This document shows positions 1-7,700 of a stretch of 51,934 nucleotides of DNA, piece after piece. The stretch is from the IMG/VR virus record IMGVR_UViG_3300037160_000023, positions 1 through 51,934 of that record. One strand, given 5' to 3'. This DNA is from a virus. Within the stretch, counting starts at the first letter, position 1. Every line of letters starts with the position of its first letter. Below the pieces are notes generated by a model that worked only from the letters and a program-made list of their open reading frames with translations, did no database searches and had not been told where the DNA came from. Both the position numbers and the translations under genes were made by a program.

Positions 1-134
1 GCCCCCCCCCCCCGCGCCACAACCGGATACGGACCGGCGTACAGTCTCGCGTCGCGATCCAAGTCCCACGGGTCAACAGCCCAAGGCCGCCCAAAATAGC
101 AACCCCCGGTTTCGACGTACAGAGCTGCTATCAT
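1..134 (-). CDS. Conserved phage protein of unknown function, N-terminal part (continues at 51934)
   Basis: The gene opens with ATG at 134, overlapping the TGA of the upstream gene (ATGA). It reads MIAALYVETGGCYFG..., then an Asp-rich stretch with DPWD and LYAGPYPVVA. This start resembles a widespread phage family whose members continue into a Cys/Trp segment and a conserved LEHPxGSHAW block. That second half lies at the other window end (51403-51934 minus), and the phase is preserved across the junction. The only odd part is the poly-G run at 2-13, which encodes Gly codons where the family would have roughly HPP. The enzymatic role is unknown. I am confident it is coding but not of any function. 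Confidence 0.8.
   Translation of the reverse strand, partial: MIAALYVETGGCYFGRPWAVDPWDLDRDARLYAGPYPVVARGGG
2..13. repeat. Homopolymer run of 12 C (G on the minus strand) at the window end
   Basis: Twelve consecutive C residues follow the first base. They fall inside the coding frame of the gene that spans the circular junction and replace a conserved short segment. The run is unlike the rest of the genome. It looks more like a sequencing or assembly artefact at a contig end than biology, although it does keep the frame open. Confidence 0.6.
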
Positions 135-595
135 TCCCACGGCATCCTACTCGCTTCACGCAAGGCCGGCTGCAGCTCATATTTCGCCAGCCTGGCGTTC
201 GCTTCACGCAATAGCATGTTTAAACCATCTATTTCTTGTTCCAGCGTACGGTTGATCGTGCGCAACGTTTCATCGGTGACAACATCAACCACGGCCGGCG
301 CATGCTGTACGGCGTCCGGCGCAACGGGGCGCGACGTACCGCCGCGTGAGCCAACGCCGCCTTTACGCGCTTCGCGGCACGTTGGGCAGTTGCGCAACAG
401 CAAGCCAGCGTTTTTCTTGAAACCCTGCAGCGCTGCCTTCGTAACGTCGATACGGATTTCTGCCTGACAGGTCTTGCAGGAACGCCGTACGCGGTACAGG
501 TGGACGAAGTTGCCGTTCCAATGTTTTGTGACGGGTTCGCCACCGCTCCAGCCTTCGGGCAGCTGGCCGGTGAACGGTTCAATTTGGTTGGTCAT
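131..595 (-). CDS. Zinc-ribbon and coiled-coil protein ending in MPWE
   Basis: 154 residues. A CKTC knuckle near residue 40 and a CPTC knuckle near residue 70 form a likely four-cysteine zinc ribbon. A linker rich in Gly, Ser and Val follows, then a heptad-like helix (about residues 112-142, ending ARLAKYEL). The protein ends SRMPWE, one of the recurrent MPWE tails in this genome. The ATG at 595 overlaps the TGA of the preceding gene and the TGA at 131 overlaps the next ATG, so it is translationally coupled on both sides in the leftward early operon. A nucleic-acid or protein-binding role is inferred from the zinc ribbon only. Confidence 0.8.
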   Translation of the reverse strand: MTNQIEPFTGQLPEGWSGGEPVTKHWNGNFVHLYRVRRSCKTCQAEIRIDVTKAALQGFKKNAGLLLRNCPTCREARKGGVGSRGGTSRPVAPDAVQHAPAVVDVVTDETLRTINRTLEQEIDGLNMLLREANARLAKYELQPALREASRMPWE

Positions 596-744
596 TTGGT
601 TTTAACTTTCTTCGGCTTTTTAATACCTAGTATTTCGTACGGAGAGCGCGGGCGCATTTCGAAGTGACCTAAATCGCGGGACTGTTCTTTATTGCGACGT
701 GTTGCTTCCTGTTTAGCTAACTTGTTGTTTACAGGTTTCGTCAC
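592..744 (-). CDS. Small basic protein of unknown function
   Basis: 50 residues. The GTG start at 744 is chosen because an AGGAGG ribosome-binding site lies just upstream and the start overlaps the TGA of the previous gene (GTGA). The sequence is highly charged, with a C-terminal run of Lys and Pro (IKKPKKVKTK). The longer upstream frame has poor composition and overlaps another gene, so it was not used. A nucleic-acid contact is possible from the charge, but no family is recognised. Confidence 0.65.
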   Translation of the reverse strand: MTKPVNNKLAKQEATRRNKEQSRDLGHFEMRPRSPYEILGIKKPKKVKTK

Positions 745-908
745 GCCCACCCTCCTAAAACAAAAACCAGCACACCCAGGAAGAACGCAGCGCCGGCAAC
801 AAGCACGGTGCCAACAATGATTTGCGCCGTACGTTTGCCGAATACAAACGCAATTGCTGCAACCAGCAACAGCGGACCCAAGCCGCCGTGTCCGTGATGG
901 TGGCTCAT
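741..908 (-). CDS. Small two-helix membrane protein
   Basis: 55 residues starting MSHHHGHGGLG, with a His-rich N-terminus, then two hydrophobic segments (about residues 11-24 and 29-52) separated by a short basic loop (GKRTAQ). The ATG at 908 overlaps the TAA of the previous gene and the stop overlaps the next GTG start, giving a tightly coupled operon. It probably sits in the inner membrane. A holin-like or host-takeover role is possible but nothing in the sequence decides it. Confidence 0.65.
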   Translation of the reverse strand: MSHHHGHGGLGPLLLVAAIAFVFGKRTAQIIVGTVLVAGAAFFLGVLVFVLGGWA

Positions 909-1156
909 TAGCAGCCCCCCACAACGAAACCGATACCTAGGCGGATGCCGACTTGGCCACCCCAGCGGACACCCATTTGTTTGATTGCATCCGTACGTGT
1001 CGGAGCGCTGATGGTTCCCACGATGATATCAAAGTAGAAGACGTGAAAAAGTTTCATTACATTTCCTCCGCCTTGTCCAGCAAATCCACGATCGCGTCCA
1101 GCGGCGTACGGTGCGTACATATCCTGCACCACAACGATTTCTTGCTGTGTGTTCAT
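908..1156 (-). CDS. Hypothetical protein with possible internal start
   Basis: 82 residues from the ATG at 1156, which overlaps the TGA of the preceding gene (ATGA). A second in-frame ATG at 1057 has a perfect GGAGG seven bases upstream, so a 49-residue product beginning MKLFHVFYFD could also be made. The N-terminal part is Gly-rich; the C-terminal part carries an aromatic and hydrophobic strand-like stretch and ends Gly-Gly-Cys. Unknown function. Two products from one gene would be unusual and is only suggested by the strong internal ribosome-binding site. Confidence 0.6.
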   Translation of the reverse strand: MNTQQEIVVVQDMYAPYAAGRDRGFAGQGGGNVMKLFHVFYFDIIVGTISAPTRTDAIKQMGVRWGGQVGIRLGIGFVVGGC

Positions 1157-1302
1157 GACAACACCAGAGCTGATAGCCGGGCGAACACTTCGCAAGCCGT
1201 GTTGTAGTCGTCTTCGTTCCACACCTTACGGCCGGCATTGCGCATTGACTTGTTTCCGGCGTCCTGTGCAGCGGCTCGGATGGTTGAAGGGGTTAAGGTC
1301 AT
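1153..1302 (-). CDS. Small hypothetical early protein
   Basis: 49 residues, MTLTPSTIRAAAQDAGNKSM..., first gene of the leftward early operon. The ATG at 1302 is chosen because it follows GCTGGAGAGC, the extended ribosome-binding sequence shared by other operon-leading early genes of this phage. It is mostly helical and basic near the centre, with Trp-Asn-Glu-Asp in the middle. No family recognised. Confidence 0.65.
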   Translation of the reverse strand: MTLTPSTIRAAAQDAGNKSMRNAGRKVWNEDDYNTACEVFARLSALVLS

Positions 1303-1339
1303 CTTGTGCTCTCCAGCTCTAAAGTTCCAATACACACCT

Positions 1340-1480
1340 TATTGCATGTCCGAAAAGACTTGTAAAGACCCCAAACGAAAAATTGTGAAATTATTTTTCA
1401 CAGCGAGTTTACAGCAAATTCACTACAATTTCAATTGTGAAAATCCTGTGAATTTACAGATATTTACAGTGTGCATAATC
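1340..1480. promoter_or_regulatory. AT-rich divergent control region, candidate origin or operator
   Basis: This stretch is visibly AT-rich in a GC-rich genome and separates the leftward and rightward early operons. It holds a perfect inverted repeat of TGTGAAA with TTTCACA (five-base spacer, near 1385-1403). Further copies of TGTGAA near 1436 and 1449 and several TTTACA words give it an iteron-like look. It could be a replication origin, an operator for an early regulator, or both. Confidence 0.5.
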
Positions 1481-1531
1481 AATCAGCCCCCGAAGAGGCG
1501 TGGGTGTGAAGCGTAACAGAACACACCCACC

Positions 1532-1560
1532 TAGACAGGGAGAGCGCAAGGGCGTAGCAT
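1532..1560 (+). promoter_or_regulatory. Candidate sigma70-type promoter for the rightward early operon
   Basis: TAGACA (1532-1537) and TAGCAT (1555-1560) with 17 bases between, 25 bases upstream of the first rightward early ATG at 1585. No GTAC core is present, unlike the other early promoters. Confidence 0.4.
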
Positions 1561-1584
1561 AGTGGAAACCAAGGAACCCCTACT

Positions 1585-2025
1585 ATGTTACCAGCTATAC
1601 GGATAGGGCAGTTTGCAGTGGAAACGGCTGTTAAGCAGCTACCGGCATTGAAGGCGCAGGTACGGCTTACATCGGGCGTGTTGACGGCGGCCTGCATGGA
1701 ATACGGCTTCCCGCCGCAGCTTGCAGAAGTGTGCGGCGGATTGCTCGCGTCGATGATTGATGACCTGGTTGCGATCGGCAACTTGCGTACGGCCGACTTC
1801 GAACGTACAAAGCGCAAGCAACGCGTTCTGGCGCTCGCTGAAGAACCGGCGCTGTCCGGCTTAAGGATTGCCATAGCTGCGTCGCCGATCAATGGACAAG
1901 CCGCTGTGGCTCATTGGGATGCCATTTGCGAGAAGTATGAGCGCGGCAAGCTGGCCTGGTTGATGGGGATGCAAACGGATACGTCGTACGGCTACGGAAA
2001 AAGAATTGAGAAAATGCAAAATTAG
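1585..2025 (+). CDS. Hypothetical early protein
   Basis: 146 residues, predicted mostly alpha-helical and soluble. It begins MLPAIRIGQFAVETAVKQLP and has a central segment with CGGLLASMIDDL followed by a basic patch (FERTKRKQR). AAGGA upstream of 1585 could serve as ribosome-binding site. It is the first gene right of the AT-rich control region, which is a typical place for an early regulator or host-takeover factor, but no known domain is visible. Confidence 0.65.
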   Translation: MLPAIRIGQFAVETAVKQLPALKAQVRLTSGVLTAACMEYGFPPQLAEVCGGLLASMIDDLVAIGNLRTADFERTKRKQRVLALAEEPALSGLRIAIAASPINGQAAVAHWDAICEKYERGKLAWLMGMQTDTSYGYGKRIEKMQN

Positions 2026-2047
2026 CTGTTGACACGGTTGCCGCGTT

Positions 2048-2179
2048 GTGTTTGAAGGTTCGCAGGACGAAGTTGCAGAAGTTCTCAATTCCGAAGGCTT
2101 CCTCCATGCCAACGGTGGCGCGTTTGGCGCTACTTCGTTTCAAGGAAATCAAGCCTTCGTCCGTTATGTGTCGCTGTGA
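2048..2179 (+). CDS. Small hypothetical protein
   Basis: 43 residues from GTG 2048 (FEGSQDEVAEVLNSEGFLHA...), ending RYVSL. Its stop overlaps the GTG of the next small gene (GTGA), the same coupling used throughout this operon, and third codon positions look coding. The ribosome-binding site is weak. Function unknown. Confidence 0.45.
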   Translation: MFEGSQDEVAEVLNSEGFLHANGGAFGATSFQGNQAFVRYVSL

Positions 2180-2343
2180 GCATAACGTGGATACTGTGCG
2201 AGCTAGGTGTAACGCACCAGCGGGACGGACATTCTGCAGAAACAGGGAAGCACCGTCTCTATTTCGCAGGCCGTTGCATAGGCACCTTTGATGCTCACGA
2301 GGTGGGTGACTTAATTAGAAAATATTTGCCCGAATACGCTTGA
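2176..2343 (+). CDS. Small conserved-looking phage protein
   Basis: 55 residues from GTG 2176, overlapping the TGA of the upstream small gene. It carries a pattern seen in many short phage proteins of unknown function: an HRLYFAGRCIGTFDAHE-like strand-turn segment followed by a helix ending in LIRKYLPEYA. The stop at 2341-2343 lies inside the -35 box of the next promoter. It is probably real although short; the role is unknown. Confidence 0.55.
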   Translation: MSITWILCELGVTHQRDGHSAETGKHRLYFAGRCIGTFDAHEVGDLIRKYLPEYA

Positions 2344-2368
2344 CACCCCCAAAACCACGCCGTACAAG
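2340..2368 (+). promoter_or_regulatory. Early promoter with GTAC core
   Basis: TTGACA (2340-2345), 16 bases, then GTAC (2362) with TACAAG (2363-2368) as the likely -10 at 17-base spacing. The same TTGACW-N16-GTAC arrangement occurs at 4392 (+), 35270-35295 (-) and 47004-47029 (-). It is followed by GCTGGAGAGC and the ATG at 2404. Confidence 0.65.
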
Positions 2369-2403
2369 TACGACATTCTAATCCCTATGCTGGAGAGCAG
2401 ACC

Positions 2404-2796
2404 ATGACCAACACAGCCCACAACATTCTCGCCACCGCAATCGAAAGCCTTAAGGGCATCGATTTGACGAAGATCGAAAGCGCGCAGCTCGTACCGCTGA
2501 TTAAGCAGGTACAGGACATTTGTTCGTTCAATGCCGCCATTCATGCGCAGATCGAAGCCCGCGCGATCGGCAATAGCGAGCTGATCCCCGGCGTTGTGGT
2601 CAAGGACGCCACTGTACACCGTCGCTGGACGGACCCGGAAGCCGCTGCAGAGCTGGCGCAGGAACAGATTGGCGACAAGGCATTTAAGCGCGAACTTATC
2701 AGCCCGGCCGCGATGGAAAAGCTTGGCGAGCTTGGTAAGTCGTTCGTGTCGCTTGCGAGCTTCAAGCCTGAAGCCGGTAAAAAGGTTGTCTATTAA
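2404..2796 (+). CDS. DUF2800-C-terminus-like early protein
   Basis: 130 residues. The C-terminal half (from about residue 60) reads IPGVVVKDATVHRRWTDPEAA... and ends FKPEAGKKVVY. This matches the layout of the C-terminal region of DUF2800/RecB-like phage nucleases: Pro-Gly-x-x-Val, Arg-x-Trp, then a xxP(A)xxEKLG helix. The same layout occurs at the end of the nuclease at 41930-42868. No nuclease residues are present here, so this looks like the accessory domain on its own. It follows GCTGGAGAGC and its own promoter at 2340. A role as partner or adaptor of the replication nuclease is inferred. Confidence 0.65.
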   Translation: MTNTAHNILATAIESLKGIDLTKIESAQLVPLIKQVQDICSFNAAIHAQIEARAIGNSELIPGVVVKDATVHRRWTDPEAAAELAQEQIGDKAFKRELISPAAMEKLGELGKSFVSLASFKPEAGKKVVY

Positions 2797-2810
2797 CGGA
2801 GGGATTGAGC

Positions 2811-3101
2811 GTGGCGAAGAAAAAGAAAACCGTACACTGGACCAAGTTACCGCGCCCCGAGCTGGTTAGCATGGTCAAGCGTCTGGAGCTGCAATGTGCA
2901 AAGCTGAAGCTACAGCTTGCCGAAGCGAACAACTTCGTTTCGCGCGCGGCTGCGGACAACGGGTACCGTGCTGTTACCGGCGAAGCGCAAGCTTGCGAAT
3001 TGTTCGGCGTCGTGCATATTAAGCAGGACGAAGTACTGTCCGGTGCCGCACTGGACGACGTACTAGAGCGACGCGCGCCGGCCAAGATGCCCTGGGAGTG
3101 A
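2811..3101 (+). CDS. Coiled-coil protein ending in MPWE
   Basis: 96 residues. The GTG at 2811 is chosen because GGAGGG sits 7-8 bases upstream; a TTG six bases earlier is too close to it. It has a basic N-terminus (AKKKKTVHW), then a helix with leucine heptads (about residues 20-45), and the last residues are AKMPWE. The MPWE here is encoded ATGCCCTGGGAG, with different synonymous codons from other copies, so the tail is kept at the protein level. Function unknown. Confidence 0.75.
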   Translation: MAKKKKTVHWTKLPRPELVSMVKRLELQCAKLKLQLAEANNFVSRAAADNGYRAVTGEAQACELFGVVHIKQDEVLSGAALDDVLERRAPAKMPWE

Positions 3102-3103
3102 AC

Positions 3104-3271
3104 ATGGTACGCGAGATTGATCTTACGCGCGACGCTCCGAAGACGCACCAGGACCGCGACAAGCGCGACCGTATCGAGCGTCAAAAGGTTCGCGTCAAGG
3201 ATGCCAAGACGCACCGCGATCTGCAGAACGCAATGCTTGGTGTGCTCGATTTGCTGGCGGACGAACTATGA
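3104..3271 (+). CDS. Small highly charged helical protein
   Basis: 55 residues, MVREIDLTRDAPKTHQDRDK..., dominated by Asp, Arg and Lys with a C-terminal LGVLDLLADEL helix. Its stop overlaps the ATG at 3268 (ATGA), joining it to a membrane or exported peptide. It resembles a short scaffold-like or coiled-coil peptide. No family recognised. Confidence 0.6.
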   Translation: MVREIDLTRDAPKTHQDRDKRDRIERQKVRVKDAKTHRDLQNAMLGVLDLLADEL

Positions 3272-3444
3272 AATACGTTCTTTGGCTGCCCGTTGTATTC
3301 ATTCTCGCCGTTCCGGTGTACGCGGCTGTTACGCCAATCGTTGCGCATCAACGCAAGTTGCAGCGTTGCATGGTCTACTTGCCGGCGATGCGTGACGTGA
3401 AGCTGAAGCGCTGGTGCCTGAAGCAGTCGGAGCGCATGCCATGA
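3268..3444 (+). CDS. Small exported or membrane-anchored protein
   Basis: 58 residues. The N-terminus (MKYVLWLPVVFILAVPVYAA) is a clear signal peptide or membrane anchor with a possible AxA-like cleavage region. The remaining 35 residues carry two cysteines and many Lys and Arg, ending SERMP. ATGA overlaps join it to both neighbours. It is expected in the periplasm or at the inner membrane; a superinfection-exclusion or lysis-accessory role is possible but not shown. Confidence 0.65.
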   Translation: MKYVLWLPVVFILAVPVYAAVTPIVAHQRKLQRCMVYLPAMRDVKLKRWCLKQSERMP

Positions 3445-3620
3445 AAGAGTTGGTTCTAACTTGCGTGTTAATGGTGACAACACCGCAGGGCGAGATTTGC
3501 ATAAAGCCGGACGGCAACGTAACGATGCCTGCCAACGCCGACATTACTAAGCAGTCGCGTCGCTTTTGGGAAGAGCTAGCTAAGACGTACAAGGTAATAA
3601 AGACAGAGCTTTGTATCTAG
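3441..3620 (+). CDS. Small hypothetical protein
   Basis: 59 residues from the ATG at 3441, which overlaps the previous stop. A hydrophobic N-terminus (MKELVLTCVLMV) is followed by a strand-like segment with GEICIKPDG and a helix RRFWEELAKTYKVIK. The start of the C-terminal segment looks like short phage proteins that contain a GEICIxPDG strand, but I cannot name a family. It could be a short lipoprotein-like or membrane peptide, given the N-terminal hydrophobic stretch with Cys-8. Confidence 0.6.
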   Translation: MKELVLTCVLMVTTPQGEICIKPDGNVTMPANADITKQSRRFWEELAKTYKVIKTELCI

Positions 3621-3631
3621 GAGCGAATGCC

Positions 3632-3799
3632 GTGACCGTTAACAAAATCAAATGCATTCGCTGCGATAAGACCTACGCAGGCGAGCCGGAAGACACCCCG
3701 GAAAAAGTTTGGAGCGACGCCGTACGCGAGGGCTGGCGTTCACGGAAGGTTGAGGGTTGTTGGGGCTATTACTGCCCGAAGCACGGGGTGACGGCATGA
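3632..3799 (+). CDS. Small zinc-binding protein
   Basis: 55 residues from GTG 3632, with AGGAG at 3619-3623 as ribosome-binding site. A C-x2-C pair (CIRCDKTY) near the start and a Cys...Cys-Pro-Lys-His group near the end (GYYCPKHGV) suggest one zinc ribbon. A helix with KVWSDAVREGWRS lies between. Such single-ribbon peptides are common in phage early regions and usually bind nucleic acid or protein; the target is unknown. Confidence 0.65.
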   Translation: MTVNKIKCIRCDKTYAGEPEDTPEKVWSDAVREGWRSRKVEGCWGYYCPKHGVTA

Positions 3800-3885
3800 C
3801 CGGGATAGCCGTTTATTGCATCGTTGTTGGTGTTTTGCTTATTGTCATGGGTCTGCACAGCTCTGCGGAAAAGGATGAGTTATGA
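3796..3885 (+). CDS. Single-span membrane peptide
   Basis: 29 residues, MTGIAVYCIVVGVLLIVMGL followed by a short charged tail. It overlaps the stop of the zinc protein and the start of the next gene by four bases each (ATGA). The size and hydrophobicity suit a one-helix inner-membrane peptide. Confidence 0.5.
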   Translation: MTGIAVYCIVVGVLLIVMGLHSSAEKDEL

Positions 3886-4148
3886 ACTTGCAAGAATTTG
3901 CCGGCCTGAAGATCGGTGACCAGGTAGTGAACCACATGCGCAACGACGGTGTCGGTATCGTGTCCGGCGTGACTGCGTACGGCATCAAGATACAATGGCC
4001 CCCGTCCACCATGGAATGGGAATTCACCAACCAATCAACTGCGTGGATGCACTGGAGCAAGAAAACCGATGACACCAAACCCGACACGGCAACGGATAAC
4101 GGCGCACAGGCTGCGGCTGGCACTCCCCCGGGCGCTGCACAGGGCTAA
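3882..4148 (+). CDS. Hypothetical protein with SH3-like beta segment
   Basis: 88 residues. Residues 5-50 (FAGLKIGDQVVNHMRNDGVG, then VSGVTAYGIKIQW) look like a small beta barrel of the KOW/SH3 type found in several short phage proteins. The C-terminal 30 residues are low-complexity Ala, Gly, Thr and Pro. The ATG overlaps the previous stop. Its fold resembles the product at 48272-48475, which also has a GxVVAVGxDTVAIEW barrel. Confidence 0.6.
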   Translation: MNLQEFAGLKIGDQVVNHMRNDGVGIVSGVTAYGIKIQWPPSTMEWEFTNQSTAWMHWSKKTDDTKPDTATDNGAQAAAGTPPGAAQG

Positions 4149-4281
4149 TCAGGCCCGCGCGAGCTTTCAGCGTGTCAACCGGCACGCCATCAAATCCGGT
4201 CGCAGTCGGCTACGTATCACCGTATCGCGGCATCTGCGCAAATACGCCGATTTGATCCGCCGTACGCTGTTACGAGCTTAA
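4069..4281 (+). CDS. Possible basic protein, start uncertain
   Basis: An open frame rich in Arg and Lys ends RKYADLIRRTLLRA at 4281. The first 80 bases overlap the previous gene out of frame, and no good ribosome-binding site precedes the ATG at 4069. Only the last 45 residues lie in otherwise free DNA. It may be a short DNA-binding peptide or a chance frame. Confidence 0.3.
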   Translation: MTPNPTRQRITAHRLRLALPRALHRANQARASFQRVNRHAIKSGRSRLRITVSRHLRKYADLIRRTLLRA

Positions 4282-4391
4282 CCTGCATACGGGGGCTTGC
4301 ACTCCGACACCGCCGAACAGCACACACGGATTATCGCAAGCCTTAAACGAGCCTGAAGCGGACGCCCGTTAAATTATTTTCAAAATAGCTG

Positions 4392-4420
4392 TTGACTTCG
4401 TTTAAACGGCACTGTACACG
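4392..4420 (+). promoter_or_regulatory. Early promoter with GTTTAAAC and GTAC
   Basis: TTGACT (4392-4397), 16 bases containing GTTTAAAC (4400-4407), then GTAC (4414) with TACACG as likely -10. GTACACGTAC forms a near-palindrome over the -10. GCTGGAGAG and the ATG at 4450 follow. The minus-strand promoter at 47029-47004 has the same plan, with TTTAAACGG at the same place in the spacer. Confidence 0.7.
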
Positions 4421-4449
4421 TACAGCATAGCAACGCTGGAGAGTGTCAC

Positions 4450-4629
4450 ATGGCCCAACCTAAAAAGAAACAATCAACCCGTTTATTGAAAGCTTCATGC
4501 TCGAAATGCGGTTACGTCGTTCGCGTTACCGCAAAATGGCTGAAAGCTGCTGGCGCACCGTACTGCGGTACCAAGTCCCACGGTCGCATGGTGTGCGACA
4601 TGCCGGAAGATGGGGAGGGTGAGGAATAA
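4450..4629 (+). CDS. Zinc-ribbon protein, SprT C-terminal-like
   Basis: 59 residues. KKKQSTRLLKASCSKCGYVV, then a WLKAAGAPYCGTKSHG segment and a cysteine in MVCDMPEDGEGEE. The order (basic lead, CxxCGY, TxKWL, C-G) matches the stand-alone zinc ribbons related to the SprT metallopeptidase C-terminal domain in phages. No HExxH protease core is present. It is the only gene behind the promoter at 4392 and ends just before the late module, so it may be an early DNA- or protein-binding factor. Acidic tail EDGEGEE. Confidence 0.65.
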   Translation: MAQPKKKQSTRLLKASCSKCGYVVRVTAKWLKAAGAPYCGTKSHGRMVCDMPEDGEGEE

Positions 4630-4634
4630 CGGCA

Positions 4635-4661
4635 GTTTAAACGCCTGTCATACAAGCCCGG
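4635..4661 (+). promoter_or_regulatory. Late control element GTTTAAAC plus TGTCATAC
   Basis: GTTTAAAC (4635-4642) is followed by TGTCATACA, 60-80 bases before the ATG of the large virion protein at 4718. There is no TTGACA-like -35, which suggests either a different factor or an operator. The same two words occur together before the minus-strand operon at 9545. Confidence 0.45.
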
Positions 4662-4717
4662 TGACAAACCAGCTCCGAACGTGCTAGCGTGCCGCAAATT
4701 GGCTAGGAGCGGGCACC

Positions 4718-7700
4718 ATGAGCGACACGGCGGACTACGGCAGTGGCACGTTCGGCGGCGGGTTATCAGTAGGGCAACCGCTATCGTTGGCCCCGCCTGA
4801 TCCCGGCACGCCGCAGGACGCAGCACCGGCCCCGGCAGCTCCGCAACCAGCGCCCGCAAGCGGCGGCATCTTTGGGTCCGGTCTTAGGATACCCGGGCAG
4901 CCGAACTACACCCCACCGGACCCCGCAACTAGCGCGTTGGATCAGACGGCCGACACGCTGCAACAGCGCATCAAACGAGCGAACGACATTGCCACGAACC
5001 CGGTTGCGCAATTCCTGAACCCGGAACAAGCGGCGAAGGCGCGCGATTTCATTCCGCAGGCAACCGAACAGCTCCAGAAGATACGCCAGCAAAAAGCGAC
5101 GATGGCAGCCGGCCGTACGCAGGCCGAAACGCTGGGCCTTTCACCAGGCGAAGCCCCGGACGAAGCAACAGAAGCCGATCGTGTTGCCATTGCGCAATCG
5201 AAGGCGCTAAAAGGTGACTTGAGAGCGTTTCAGGGTCTTGCCGCTGTCAAGCCCGAAGCCGCTGCGGCAATCCAGGATCAGGTGCACGAAGCCGTACGCG
5301 GTCACATGGACAACGCGCAGCTCGCGTTTGACAGCCTGGCTGGCATGAAAAACGCCGGGCAATACGACGCGAAGCTTAAGCAGCTTCGTACGGAGGGCAC
5401 GTTAACCGATCTTGAAGCACTCGGAATGCAGGTGCCAAAAACCTTTGATGATTTCAACGCTGCCAAGGGGCGGGAGGGCCAAGCGCTGCGACTGGCGCGG
5501 CAGGCGTCTGAAAACCTGGGTGCGCAGCTCGAAGCACGCGCCAACGGGCAGCCTATGGAAGAAAAAGAGCAAAAAACATACAAGGGCGCTCTTACAACAG
5601 GGTTTGGTGATGAACTGAATAACGGCGTGTATTCTCGAATTAACGGAAAACGCGCCTATACCGTAAATGGGCAGGCCGACGTGAACGATTTGGGCAAGAA
5701 ATTCACGTACGCTAACGCAGATCAGCGCAAGGCGTTCGAAGAAAATTCTAAACTTGCGGTGCCAACCACGGAAATTGAAAAAGCTCGTACGTTTGCCCGT
5801 ACGTACAAACTCGCCACGACGGACGGCAAGGGCAATGCGATGCCCGAAGGTACAATCAACACTAATCCGAACGTACAGCAAGGCGTCGCCGAAGGGCTGG
5901 CGAGCATGCTACGCGGCGGCAGCGGCGGTGCTACCGGACAGTTGTTGAAGATTGAAACCAGCAAGCGCGGTTTTTTACAGGCGCTAATCGACAAGATCAG
6001 CACTGAAAAGGGCGCGACTATCAACGAACTGAAGGGCGCGGACGTCAATCCGTACTTGTCCAAGTTGACGCAATCGCAAATCCGTGACGTCATGAACGTC
6101 ATTAAAGGCTACAACGATGACAGCATCGGCAGTCGCATGGCTCCGATCGCGCGGCGCGCGGGGGCGTTGGGCCTCGATGCGTCGGCGCTTGGTTTGGCTC
6201 CAGGCGAAGTCAAAGGCGTTGACGACCAGCTTGAAGCGGGGCGGCAAGACACGATTGCGCGTTTCCGGGACCGATCGCGGCCAACCAGCAGCGGCGACGG
6301 CGCGATCTATCTCGACACGCCGCCGTCATTGCTGGTGCACAAGCCCGATGCTGTGCAGCCCGGTCCTGTCCCACCCCCCGTACAGAACCCACCTGCAGGT
6401 TCGCCCCCGGCTCCCTCGGGTCCTGCAGCTCCGGGTGCACCGCCTGCAGCTCCGAACCCAGCGGCGTCAACAGCCCCCAACCCGACGCCGGGCGGTTCCG
6501 GTCCTGCAGGCGGTGGCGGCGGACCTGCGCCCGCGCCTATCACGATCGCAGGGCAGCCGGTTAGCGTGCCACTGCCCGGTGGTGTGTCTCCGAACTTCGT
6601 TACAAACACGCAGCGTGTCGAAACCGGCAAGAGCAAGGACCCGTGGACGGCTACTACACCGAATAGCAGTGCGTCCGGTGCGTTCCAGATGATTGATAAG
6701 ACGTGGAACGAAAACAAACCGGCTGACGCAACGGCGACGCGTGCCAAAGACGCTACGCCCGCGCAACAGTCGCAAGCGTTCGCTACGTTGATCGCTAAGA
6801 ACGCGCAAACGCTCACGACGGCCGGTGTTCCCGTTAACGACACGAGCTTGTACGTTGCCCACAATCTTGGCGCGACGGGTGCCAGCACGTTGTTGAAGGC
6901 AGACCCGAACGCAGACGCGCGTACGGTGGTGGGTGAAACGGCTGCGAAGAACAACCCGCTGTTTTTCCGGGGCAAGCCGACTGTGGCAACAGTGCTGCAG
7001 CGTTACCAAACCGAAATGAGCAAGGAACCGCCTAAACTGCCGGATAGCGGAAGTAGCCCCGCAGCTAGCGCGCCGGCTGAAGGCGGTTTCTGGCAGCGGT
7101 TGAGCAACACGCTATCCGGGAAGCAGCCGGGTGAAACCGACGAAGAAACGTACCGACGCGAAAGCGCGCGCACGAATGCAGCAATAGTAGGCAGTAAAGA
7201 CCTTGCTGTTGAGCACGCGCCAATCATCGGCGGTACGGTTGGCGGCATCACAGGCGGCCCCGTGGGTGGTGCGGTCGGTGCCGGTGGCGGCCAAGCGCTG
7301 AAAGACTATTTACAGGGCCGTCCGTTTGACCCGGTGGAAACCGCAAAGCAAACGGTGCTCGGCGGCGTGTTGAGTGTGGGCAGCGCAGCGCGTCCCGTGC
7401 TCGCTGCCGGCGCGCGTGTAGTCGGCGCTGGTGGTGTGGATGCCGCTGCGGAAGCTGCGAAAGGCGGTGACGCAGGCGATATCGCGAACGCGGGTGCAAA
7501 AGGTGTTACCGAAAGCGCAGGCGGGGAGTTGTTCGGCCGCGCGCTTGGCATGATCGGGCACAAGGTTTGGAGTTTGTTTGCTCCAGACGCCAAGGCTACC
7601 GTACAGGCGGCAGCGAAGTCTTACGCAGACGCAAAAGACATTCTTGATAAAGAACCGCCGAAGCTGCCGGGCGCTGGCGGTACGGCGAGCGGCCCGAACC

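Noticed and set aside
4635-4661. Classical sigma70 promoter before the large virion gene
   Set aside because: No acceptable -35 box at 16-18 bases from TACAAG; kept only as a control element.
6307-6975. Minus-strand frames opposite the large virion protein
   Set aside because: Low-complexity mirror of the Pro/Ala-rich linker and lysozyme-like region; no start signals.
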